In this document: in pieces, positions 1 to 6,072 of the stretch
Layout of the letters: the number at the start of each line of letters is the position of its first letter
Position numbering within the stretch: position 1 is the stretch's first letter
NCBI GenBank assembly: GCA_018830385.1
Contig: JAHJSO010000021.1
Coordinates: forward strand, 1-7,135
DNA length: 7,135 bases
Origin: Elusimicrobiota bacterium
Lineage (GTDB): Bacteria > Elusimicrobiota > Endomicrobiia > CG1-02-37-114 > JAHJSO01
Reading direction: 5' to 3'
Notes under the pieces: model-generated
Databases searched by the model: none
What the model saw: only the letters and a program-made list of their open reading frames with translations
Told to the model about the DNA's origin: nothing
Position numbers and translations under genes: made by a program

Positions 1-1119
1 GCGATATCCTGCAGAATAAAATTTTCAAATTTTATTGAAACGCCGGAATACGAATTCGCCCTGTTTATAAAAGAGATAGAATCAGACCCGCTGTTCAGAA
101 GGTTGGCCTACCCGGAAGACCCGTCGGAAAGGGTTGTTTCCATAAAAAGGAAATCCCATTTTTTTCTTTCAAAGAGGTTTTTCAGTTTTAACGAACAGAT
201 CGCATCAGGCCGGTTTGATTACGGGGATAACCGGCAGTTTGACCTGGAGTCGTTCATTGAAAAGAACAGGGACGCCGTTGAATTAATTAAAAACATCGGT
301 TACGAGAAATTCCACAAATATTATATTACCAGCGAATTACCTGAAAATCAGATTGATTTTGACATGGCGAAAATGCAACGACTGCACAATTTTCTCAACG
401 AGATAGCAGTACATTCCGGTTCCCGTTTCCCGTCGTTACTGATCCCCGCCGGATTTAACGCGCCGCACGTATCCTACCAGAAAATTGCATCAATCGGGGA
501 AGACGGCACAATCAGTTTCTTCTCGCCGCACCTTGCAAAGGGCGGGTATATGATTGATTATGAGAAGATTGAACGTATCAAAGGTGCCGGAATGCTGACG
601 GCCCGGGAGATAAAAAAGGTAAAAAAACTTATAAAGAACCTTGAGATAATAAACTACAGGAAAAACATTTTATGCCGGATTCTTGAAAATATAGTAAAAA
701 AACAGTCAGGGTATTTAAGGTCAGGCAACACCGGAGACCTTGTGGCGTTTACGCAGAAAGATCTGTCCGGGATATCGGGTTTTAGCCGCAGTAACGTTTC
801 CAGGTCTCTCCATTACCGCAGCGTGGTTCTGCCGTGGGGAGAGGAGAAACCCGTCAGGGCTCTCCTGCCGAATAACAAAGAAATCACCAGGAATTTGCTT
901 GAAAACATTCTCTGCGACTACGAGGCACAAACGGATAAAATAAAACGGACTGATTCTGAATTGTGCCGGATATTGTCTGAAAGGTACGGGGTGAGCACTT
1001 CCAGGAGGAGTGTCGCTGAATACCGCAGAGAGGCAGGGATACCCTCAGTTTATCAAAGACGTAGGGCAGGCGTGTGTCCTCCGCAGAAACCGCGGGCGAC
1101 ACAGAGGAATGTAACATGA
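1..1119 (+). CDS. rpoN: RNA polymerase sigma-54 factor (RpoN), compact divergent form, 5' end missing
   Basis: Sigma-54 binds core RNA polymerase and directs it to -24/-12 promoters, where it stays closed until an AAA+ activator remodels it. The frame is open from base 1 (372 codons visible). A TTG at 103 is not the start, because codons 15-36 upstream of it (TPEYEF...EIESDPLFRRL) resemble the end of sigma-54 region I (TPQLQQ...ELExNPLLE). The usual long acidic linker is nearly absent and the core-binding region (about 40-225) is divergent. A helix-turn-helix with NVSRS lies near codons 260-270, followed by a PWGEEKP stretch. The RpoN box at 1000-1026 reads SRRSVAEYR against canonical ARRTVAKYR, followed by GIPS. 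The true start is probably not far outside the window, which would make the protein clearly shorter than the usual ~480 residues. It overlaps the next gene by 4 bases (ATGA), implying translational coupling. Family assignment is firm; whether it is the main or an accessory sigma-54 is unknown. Confidence 0.9.
   Translation, partial: AISCRIKFSNFIETPEYEFALFIKEIESDPLFRRLAYPEDPSERVVSIKRKSHFFLSKRFFSFNEQIASGRFDYGDNRQFDLESFIEKNRDAVELIKNIGYEKFHKYYITSELPENQIDFDMAKMQRLHNFLNEIAVHSGSRFPSLLIPAGFNAPHVSYQKIASIGEDGTISFFSPHLAKGGYMIDYEKIERIKGAGMLTAREIKKVKKLIKNLEIINYRKNILCRILENIVKKQSGYLRSGNTGDLVAFTQKDLSGISGFSRSNVSRSLHYRSVVLPWGEEKPVRALLPNNKEITRNLLENILCDYEAQTDKIKRTDSELCRILSERYGVSTSRRSVAEYRREAGIPSVYQRRRAGVCPPQKPRATQRNVT
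1103..1108 (+). promoter_or_regulatory. Ribosome binding site setting the response regulator start
   Basis: AGAGGA lies 7 bases before the ATG at 1116, inside the last codons of the sigma-54 gene. It favours 1116 over an in-frame GTG at 1074, because the receiver domain begins directly after the ATG (MSRIKSTLLIVDDEP). Confidence 0.7.
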
Positions 1120-2483
1120 GCAGGATTAAATCAACGTTACTCATAGTTGACGACGAACCGAACGTAATAGAGTCATTCAAGGTTATCTTTGAGGATAAAT
1201 ATAATATAATTTCGTCAGGCGACGGGAAGGGTGCTCTCCAAAAGGCCAGGAATGAAAACATAGACGTTGCAATCCTGGACATAATGCTTCCCGACATGGA
1301 CGGCATTGAAGTATTGAGGAAAATACGGGCAATAGACCCGGAGGTCCAGGTAATAATGGTTACCGCCGTCAAGACGATAAAATCGGCAATTGATGCGATG
1401 AAATTGGGGGCGTATGACTACATAACAAAGCCGTTTGAGGTGGAGGACGTCATACTGGCGGTGCAGAAGGCAATTGAAAAAAGGACGCTGAAAAGGGACG
1501 TCCTCTATTTCCGGTCGGAAATAAAGCAGGTTATGTTTGAAAATATTATCGGCAGGAGCAAACCGATGCATCGCGTTTATGAATTGATTAAGGAAATGGG
1601 CAGGGTTGAAACCACCGTGCTTATTTCAGGCGAGAGCGGGACTGGCAAGGAACTCGTCGCAAGGGCTGTCCACTTCAACGGGACAAGGAAGGACAAACAC
1701 TTCGTCGCCGTTGACTGCGGGGCGATACCCGAACGGCTTATTGAGAATGAGTTGTTCGGGCACGAGAGGGGGGCTTACACGGATGCCGCCGTCCTGAGAA
1801 TAGGCAAGTTTGAAATTGCAAACGGCGGCACGCTTTTCCTTGATGAAATAGGCAACATGGAGATAGGTTTGCAGAGCAAGATTCTCAGGGCCATAGAAGG
1901 AAAGGAAATACAGAGGATAGGCGGGACGAAGAACATAAAACTTGACGTCCGGATAATGTCCTCAACGAACGCCGACCTGAAAAAGGCGGTTGAGGAAAGG
2001 AAATTCCGGGAAGACCTTTATTACCGGCTGAATGTTATGGAAATCCGTTTGCCGGAGTTAAGGGAGAGAAAAGAGGACATACCTCTTCTGGCAGAACATT
2101 TCATAAAAACATACAACATGGAATTCAACAAGAACATAAAAGGCATCTCTGCGGACGCATTAAAGGCGCTTACAAATTATAACTGGCCCGGCAATGTCAG
2201 GGAGTTGCGTAACGTTATTGAACGGGCGGTTGTCCTGTCAAGGGGAGACATTTTGACGCCCGTAGTCCTCCCCGCAGACATACTGTTTTCAGACGAAGCG
2301 GGCAGGGACGGGTATGCCCGGAAAATTACGTTTAAAAACGCCAAAAATGAATTTGAAAAACAATTCATCAGGAAGGTTATGGAAAAAACAAACAATAACC
2401 AGACAAAAGCGGCGAAATTACTTGGCGTCCATAGAAATACGATAAGGAATAAATTAAGTCCACCCCGCACTGCCCCTCGTTAA
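1116..2483 (+). CDS. Sigma-54-dependent response regulator (receiver-AAA+-Fis, NtrC family)
   Basis: This 455-residue cytoplasmic transcription activator is phosphorylated by a sensor kinase and then uses ATP to open sigma-54 promoter complexes. The receiver domain (about 5-120) has the acidic pair D12/D13, phosphoacceptor D55, T83 and K105. The AAA+ domain (about 144-370) shows Walker A GESGTGKE (172-179), the sigma-54 contact loop as GAYTDA (219-224; usually GAFTGA), Walker B GTLFLDEIG (238-246), sensor I SSTN (282-285), the arginine-finger stretch FREDLYYRL (297-305) and sensor II WPGNVREL (357-364). A Fis-type helix-turn-helix (about 405-447) ends in NQTKAAKLLGVHRNTIRNKL, followed by a short odd tail SPPRTAPR. 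All catalytic residues are present. The partner kinase is not in the window unless it is the cut sensor gene at 6073. Its ATGA overlap with the sigma-54 gene suggests co-expression. The exact regulon and gene name cannot be told from sequence alone. Confidence 0.95.
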   Translation: MSRIKSTLLIVDDEPNVIESFKVIFEDKYNIISSGDGKGALQKARNENIDVAILDIMLPDMDGIEVLRKIRAIDPEVQVIMVTAVKTIKSAIDAMKLGAYDYITKPFEVEDVILAVQKAIEKRTLKRDVLYFRSEIKQVMFENIIGRSKPMHRVYELIKEMGRVETTVLISGESGTGKELVARAVHFNGTRKDKHFVAVDCGAIPERLIENELFGHERGAYTDAAVLRIGKFEIANGGTLFLDEIGNMEIGLQSKILRAIEGKEIQRIGGTKNIKLDVRIMSSTNADLKKAVEERKFREDLYYRLNVMEIRLPELRERKEDIPLLAEHFIKTYNMEFNKNIKGISADALKALTNYNWPGNVRELRNVIERAVVLSRGDILTPVVLPADILFSDEAGRDGYARKITFKNAKNEFEKQFIRKVMEKTNNNQTKAAKLLGVHRNTIRNKLSPPRTAPR

Positions 2484-2523
2484 AACCTCCCCCGTAAAAA
2501 TCCTTTTATAAAGCGTTAGGTTG

Positions 2524-2567
2524 CAGCACAAATATTTTCGTTAAACATTGCACCTGTGCTTGTGCTG
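2524..2567. repeat. Dyad repeat, candidate activator-binding (enhancer) site
   Basis: CAGCACAA (2524-2531) and TTGTGCTG (2560-2567) are perfect 8-base inverted copies separated by 28 bases. Nested inside is a second small palindrome, GCAC-CT-GTGC (2550-2559), and TGTGCT is repeated in tandem at 2555-2566. The centre lies about 145 bases upstream of the transcription start inferred from the -24/-12 element, the sort of distance at which NtrC-type activators bind. It is not followed by a T run, so a terminator is unlikely. Function is inferred only. Confidence 0.4.
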
Positions 2568-2663
2568 ACTGCATAAGGATTTCAGCACCGGCAAAAACCT
2601 CCTACCCTGCCGTTGTTATTGATTTCCGTCTCAAAACCAAATAGAAGCATCAAAAAACCAGGT

Positions 2664-2680
2664 TAGCAGAAGAATTGCAT
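2664..2680 (+). promoter_or_regulatory. Candidate sigma-54 (-24/-12) promoter of the ketosynthase operon
   Basis: TAGCAG, five bases, TTGCAT. The consensus is TGGCAC-N5-TTGCA, so the -12 half is perfect, the spacing is exact (ten bases between the -24 G and the -12 GC) and the -24 half has two mismatches, including one of the normally invariant GG pair. Transcription would start near 2690, leaving a leader of about 70 bases before the ATG at 2763. Support comes from the sigma-54 factor and activator just upstream. A chance match is possible. Confidence 0.35.
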
Positions 2681-2748
2681 GATATAGTTTATCGGGGCAG
2701 GCGGAATAAAACCAGGCAAGTCCGTCATTATATAGACAAACTTAATCC

Positions 2749-2753
2749 AGGGG
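2749..2753 (+). promoter_or_regulatory. Ribosome binding site choosing the ketosynthase start
   Basis: AGGGG directly abuts an ATG at 2754 (no spacing, unusable) but lies 9 bases before the in-frame ATG at 2763. The protein is therefore taken to begin MEKHRVVITGMG, which also matches where FabF-type enzymes normally begin. Confidence 0.6.
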
Positions 2754-2762
2754 ATGCAATTA

Positions 2763-4013
2763 ATGGAAAAACACCGCGTAGTAATTACAGGGATGGGCGT
2801 CATAGCCCCGAACGGCATCGGGAAAGCGAATTTCTGGAATGCGATAAAAAACGGGGAATCGGGGATTAAAAAAATCACCCGTTTTGACGTTTCCGAATAC
2901 CCAAGTAAAGTGGCCGGGGAGGTACAGGATTTTTTGCCGCAACATTTTATGGACGCAAAACAGGCGAAACATTTCAGCAGGTTCATGCAGTTTGCAATGG
3001 CTGCAACCCGGCTGGCTGTTGATGACTCAGGGCTGAATTTATCCTCCGAAGACCCGTACCGGACGGGCGCATTCCTCGGGACGTCCATAGGCGGGCAGGA
3101 GGTTGACGAAGACCAGTTCCTCGTTTTTCAAAAAAAGGGAGTAAACAGGATAAGCCCGTTTACCGTCGCCACGGTCAACAACAATATGGCCGTAAGTGCG
3201 ATATGCGCCGGGTTCGGTATAAAGGGGCCCAACATGACGATGTGCACCGGCTGTTCGTCCGCACTCGTTTCACTCTCTTACGGTTATGATTTGATATCAA
3301 CCGGAAGATTAAACATTGCAATTACGGGCGGGAGCGAGGCGCCGCTTGTTCCCTTTGCATTTGACACCTTCTGCGCTGCGAACGTCCTTACGAGGAAAAA
3401 CGGCAGGCCGGAACTTGCAAGCAGGCCATTTGACAGGGACAGGGACGGTTACGTCCTTTCAGAGGGCGCCTGCGTCGTTATAATTGAAGAGATGCAACAC
3501 GCGATTAACAGGAAAGCGGACATATACGCCGAGGTCGCCGGCTACGGGATAACGAACGATTCTTACAGTGTTTACAAGATGGAACCCACGGGAGCGGAGG
3601 TAGTTGAAACAATGAGGCAGGCCATCGGTAGCGCTGGCGCTGAACCCGCGGAGATTGACTACATAAACGCCCACGGCAGTTCCTCAGTGGTTTCGGACAG
3701 ACGGGAGACGTCTGCAATCAAGACGGTCTTCGGAGAGGATGCATACCGCATCCCCGTCAGTTCAATAAAGTCAATGATAGGCCAGCCGCTTGCCGCCACG
3801 GGGGGCTTTCAGGTAACCGCTTCCGTTATGGCCATCAGGGAGGGTTTTATTCCACCGACGATAAATTATGAAAACCAGGACCCCGAGTGTGATTTAAACT
3901 ATGTCCCGAACAGGGCGTACCGGAAGGAGATAAAAACCGTCCTGATAAACTCTTTCGGCGTGGGCGGCAATAATACATCGGTGGTGGTTAGAAAATGTAT
4001 GAACATAAATTGA
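2763..4013 (+). CDS. FabF-like beta-ketoacyl-ACP synthase with an altered active site
   Basis: This 416-residue KAS II-type thiolase-fold enzyme has the usual FabF length. The family condenses an acyl chain with malonyl-ACP in the cytoplasm. Landmarks are the N-terminal VVITGMGVIAPNG, the nucleophile motif TGCSSAL with C164, the first histidine in NAHGSSS (H304) and the motif KSMIGQPLAATGG, where lysine K336 is kept but the second catalytic histidine is glutamine Q341 (codon CAG at 3783-3785). The numbering is offset by one from E. coli FabF C163/H303/H340. The C-terminal gating loop reads SFGVGGNN instead of SFGFGGTN. H-to-Q could leave a Cys-His-Gln triad, loosely like the Cys-His-Asn of KAS III, or make a partner or non-elongating subunit. 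It heads the operon and overlaps the methyltransferase by 19 bases. No ACP or second ketosynthase lies nearby. It is unlikely to be the housekeeping FabF; a role in a special lipid or polyketide is inferred. Confidence 0.9.
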   Translation: MEKHRVVITGMGVIAPNGIGKANFWNAIKNGESGIKKITRFDVSEYPSKVAGEVQDFLPQHFMDAKQAKHFSRFMQFAMAATRLAVDDSGLNLSSEDPYRTGAFLGTSIGGQEVDEDQFLVFQKKGVNRISPFTVATVNNNMAVSAICAGFGIKGPNMTMCTGCSSALVSLSYGYDLISTGRLNIAITGGSEAPLVPFAFDTFCAANVLTRKNGRPELASRPFDRDRDGYVLSEGACVVIIEEMQHAINRKADIYAEVAGYGITNDSYSVYKMEPTGAEVVETMRQAIGSAGAEPAEIDYINAHGSSSVVSDRRETSAIKTVFGEDAYRIPVSSIKSMIGQPLAATGGFQVTASVMAIREGFIPPTINYENQDPECDLNYVPNRAYRKEIKTVLINSFGVGGNNTSVVVRKCMNIN

Positions 4014-4579
4014 TTTATTCGGTTTTTATAATGGTCTTTATGGTCGCGATGTTTGCCGTAAGGTTCATTGAACTCAGGTGGTGCGTCGTTTCAAAAGAAA
4101 AGGGGAAGGTGAAGGAAAACTGGACGGTGCCGGTCCTGGGGCTGGCATATTTACTGACGATAACTGCCTCGCTGTATGAATATTTCTCGTTAAAAAGAGA
4201 AATCAACGGGATAATTTTTACGGCGGCAATTTTTCTTATGTGTGTCAGGTTCGTCTTAAAATACTGGTCTGCGAGGACGTTAGGTGAATATTACAGCCCG
4301 CGGGTGGAAATAAGGAATCAACACAAACTTGTCCAATCAGGACCTTACAGGTGGGTAAGGCATCCGATTTACTTAGCGAGAATAATTGATTCTCTGTCCC
4401 TCCCGCTTTTAGCCGGCGCCTGCATCACGGCATTTTTCTCCGTACTTTTGCACATACTGATTTTACAGGTAAGAATAAACATTGAAGAAAGGGCGCTTGT
4501 AGAGGAATTTGGCGACGAGTACGTAAGATACCGGCAATCAACCCCTGCGTATATCCCGGGGTTAAGGATTAAACTATGA
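3995..4579 (+). CDS. Isoprenylcysteine carboxyl methyltransferase (ICMT/PEMT) family membrane protein
   Basis: This is a 194-residue integral membrane protein. Likely membrane helices are near 7-25, 44-64, 71-90 and 132-157. The family signature is clear: HKLVQSGPYRWVRHPIYL (110-127), then RINIEERALVEEFGDEYVRY (160-179) and a closing PAYIPGL, the conserved S-adenosylmethionine-binding half of ICMT/PEMT enzymes. Family members methylate carboxyl, amine or thiol groups of hydrophobic substrates at the membrane. Bacteria generally lack prenylated CaaX proteins, so the substrate here is unknown. The ATG at 3995 lies inside the ketosynthase gene with only a poor ribosome binding site, so translation probably depends on coupling. 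The next in-frame ATG at 4031 also lacks a good site and would cut the first helix. The position between a ketosynthase and a B12 radical SAM enzyme suggests work on a lipid or acyl product (inference). Confidence 0.85.
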   Translation: MYEHKLIYSVFIMVFMVAMFAVRFIELRWCVVSKEKGKVKENWTVPVLGLAYLLTITASLYEYFSLKREINGIIFTAAIFLMCVRFVLKYWSARTLGEYYSPRVEIRNQHKLVQSGPYRWVRHPIYLARIIDSLSLPLLAGACITAFFSVLLHILILQVRINIEERALVEEFGDEYVRYRQSTPAYIPGLRIKL

Positions 4580-5943
4580 AAATACTTTTAATCCAGCCGC
4601 CGCTCAACCGCAACCTTATCGGGTCAGGGGTTATGTATCTGAGCGAACCGCTGGCTCTTGAGGTGGTTGCGGCATCCGTCCCTGAGCATGCCGTCCGGAT
4701 AATTGATATGAGGTTAGACCCCGGATTGCAAAAATGTTTAAATGAATTTCAGCCGGATGTCGTTGGCATAACCGCCCTGACGCCCGACGTGTATCTTGCA
4801 TGCGGGATACTTAAGGAAGTTAAAGATTTTAGGTCTGATATATTTACTGTCGTCGGCGGGCACCACGCGACAATGGTCCCGCAGGACTTCAACAGGGGGT
4901 TTGTTGACGCCATCGTTACCGGCGAGGGCCAGCAGGCGTTCGTCGGCATAGTGGGGGTTCTTGCGTCGGGCAGGGGGAGAGAAGGCATAAAACTGGTAAG
5001 AGGCCTGCTTATACCTGAAAACGGCAAACTCCATGCCACTCCGGAAAGGGAGATGCCGTCTAACCTGGATGATTTCCCTTTGCCTGCAAGGCGCCTCACG
5101 CAGGAATACCGGCAGAATTACTTCAGGGCTTCATGGAGACCGGTTGCATCCCTGATGACTTCGCGCGGGTGTCCGTTCAGGTGTAACTTCTGCGCCGTCT
5201 GGAAACACGAGAAGGGCAGGTACAGGGTGAGGAGTGCGGAGAAAATCCTTGAGGAGATTGAGTCGCTGCAGGAGCCGTACGTAAGTATTTGCGACGACAA
5301 CTTCCTGCAGGACATCGTGCGGGCGGACAGGTTGTACCGCCTGATAAAAGAAAACGGCATCCGGAAAAAATTCAAGATTATCGCCCGTTCAGACGTGGTG
5401 GTGAAGCACCCCGGCATAATGGAAAAATACAGGGAGATAGGCACGGAACTCGTCCTCCTGGGGATTGAGTCGTTCAGGGACGAGGAGTTAAAATCGTTCA
5501 ACAAGCGTAACACGGTGGAGAACAATGACCTGGCGATAAATATCCTCCACAAAAACGGAATTACGGTAATCGCGCAGTTTATAATAAAGCCGGAATACAC
5601 TGAAAGGGACTTTCAGGAACTCGGCGATTACGTTGAGAGGATGGGGCTGAAGCACCCGATATTTTCAGTCCTCACCCCGCTGCCCGGCACGGATTTATAT
5701 CACCAGAGATTCAACGACCTGCTGACGCACAATTATGAGTATTATGATTTTATACACTGCGTCCTGCCGACGAAAATTGAGAGGAAGAAGTTTTACAAAT
5801 GCCTGGCTGATTTATACATGAGGTGTTATACCTACGAGGACAGTAAGGGGGAAACGGGTTCGCCGCACCCGGAAAGGATAGTCAACGATAAAATCATCAG
5901 GGAACTCTATTCGTCAATACTGGATGCATACAATATATCCTGA
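4576..5943 (+). CDS. Cobalamin-binding radical SAM enzyme
   Basis: This 455-residue protein has an N-terminal B12-binding Rossmann fold (about 1-130: MKILLIQPP, PDVVGITALT, VVGGHHAT, VTGEGQQAF). It lacks the DxHxxG motif, so cobalamin would bind without a protein histidine ligand, as is usual in this class. A radical SAM barrel follows (about 185-400) with the [4Fe-4S] motif C199-x3-C203-x2-C206 (RGCPFRCNFCAVW), then GIESF and LTPLPGTD. Class B enzymes of this type methylate unreactive carbons or make C-C bonds and rearrangements; known relatives act on hopanoids, bacteriochlorophyll side chains and antibiotics. The substrate cannot be told here. The start is firm: AAGGA at 4564-4568 lies 7 bases upstream, and the ATG overlaps the methyltransferase stop (ATGA). 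It is the last gene of the operon and appears full length, with no broken motif. Confidence 0.93.
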   Translation: MKILLIQPPLNRNLIGSGVMYLSEPLALEVVAASVPEHAVRIIDMRLDPGLQKCLNEFQPDVVGITALTPDVYLACGILKEVKDFRSDIFTVVGGHHATMVPQDFNRGFVDAIVTGEGQQAFVGIVGVLASGRGREGIKLVRGLLIPENGKLHATPEREMPSNLDDFPLPARRLTQEYRQNYFRASWRPVASLMTSRGCPFRCNFCAVWKHEKGRYRVRSAEKILEEIESLQEPYVSICDDNFLQDIVRADRLYRLIKENGIRKKFKIIARSDVVVKHPGIMEKYREIGTELVLLGIESFRDEELKSFNKRNTVENNDLAINILHKNGITVIAQFIIKPEYTERDFQELGDYVERMGLKHPIFSVLTPLPGTDLYHQRFNDLLTHNYEYYDFIHCVLPTKIERKKFYKCLADLYMRCYTYEDSKGETGSPHPERIVNDKIIRELYSSILDAYNIS

Positions 5944-6072
5944 AATATTATTTATGTCCTGCCGTTAAAAATTAAAAATAATTTTATATAATAAACATTG
6001 GGGGAACATATAAATAGTAATTTTGGCATATATATAAAAGTATTAAGTATTTAATGGGATTGGGTATAACAA
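5944..6072 (+). other. A/T-rich intergenic region before the membrane sensor
   Basis: These 129 bases are strongly A/T-rich and have no gene. A perfect 7-base inverted repeat of only A and T (AAAATTA, four A, TAATTTT) occupies 5968-5985. It is too weak to be called a terminator. A possible sigma-70 promoter overlaps it. This gap separates the operon from the next transcription unit. Confidence 0.5.
5965..5992 (+). promoter_or_regulatory. Possible sigma-70 promoter for the membrane sensor
   Basis: TTAAAA (5965-5970; four of six to TTGACA), 16 bases, then a perfect TATAAT (5987-5992). The base composition makes chance matches likely, but this is the only perfect -10 box I noticed in the gap, and its position upstream of 6073 is reasonable. 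Confidence 0.25.

Larger units (their letters stand above)
2484..2762 (+). other. Intergenic regulatory gap between the activator and the ketosynthase operon
   Basis: This is 279 bases with no convincing gene. No GC-rich hairpin with a U tract follows the activator stop, so no intrinsic terminator is called, and read-through into the operon is possible. It holds an inverted repeat (2524-2567), a near-consensus -24/-12 element (2664-2680) and the ketosynthase ribosome binding site. Its size and content fit a sigma-54-type control region; that reading is inference. Confidence 0.6.

Noticed and set aside
1074..1115. GTG at 1074 as the start of the response regulator
   Set aside because: It would add 14 residues before a typical receiver start. 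The ATG at 1116 has a good ribosome binding site and an ATGA overlap.
103..1119. TTG at 103 as the start of the sigma-54 gene
   Set aside because: The same frame is open to base 1, and the upstream codons match the end of sigma-54 region I, so the gene is cut by the window edge.
884..1372. 162-codon open frame on the - strand
   Set aside because: It lies across two well-supported + strand genes and shows no recognisable motif; it is a shadow frame.
2460..2483. Frameshift at the end of the response regulator (tail SPPRTAPR)
   Set aside because: The helix-turn-helix is complete before the tail, and the +1 frame I read through meets a stop at once without a better family ending.
2491..2510. 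Possible terminator after the response regulator (TAAAA/TTTTA pair)
   Set aside because: Only five A/T pairs, with no GC stem and no following T run.
5118..5600. 160-codon open frame on the - strand
   Set aside because: It is antisense to the radical SAM core, including its iron-sulfur motif, and has low-complexity Ser/Ile/Phe composition typical of a shadow frame.
2763..5943. Firm naming as a ladderane or hopanoid synthesis operon
   Set aside because: The enzyme classes would fit, but no diagnostic gene or substrate motif is visible in the window, so this stays a hypothesis.
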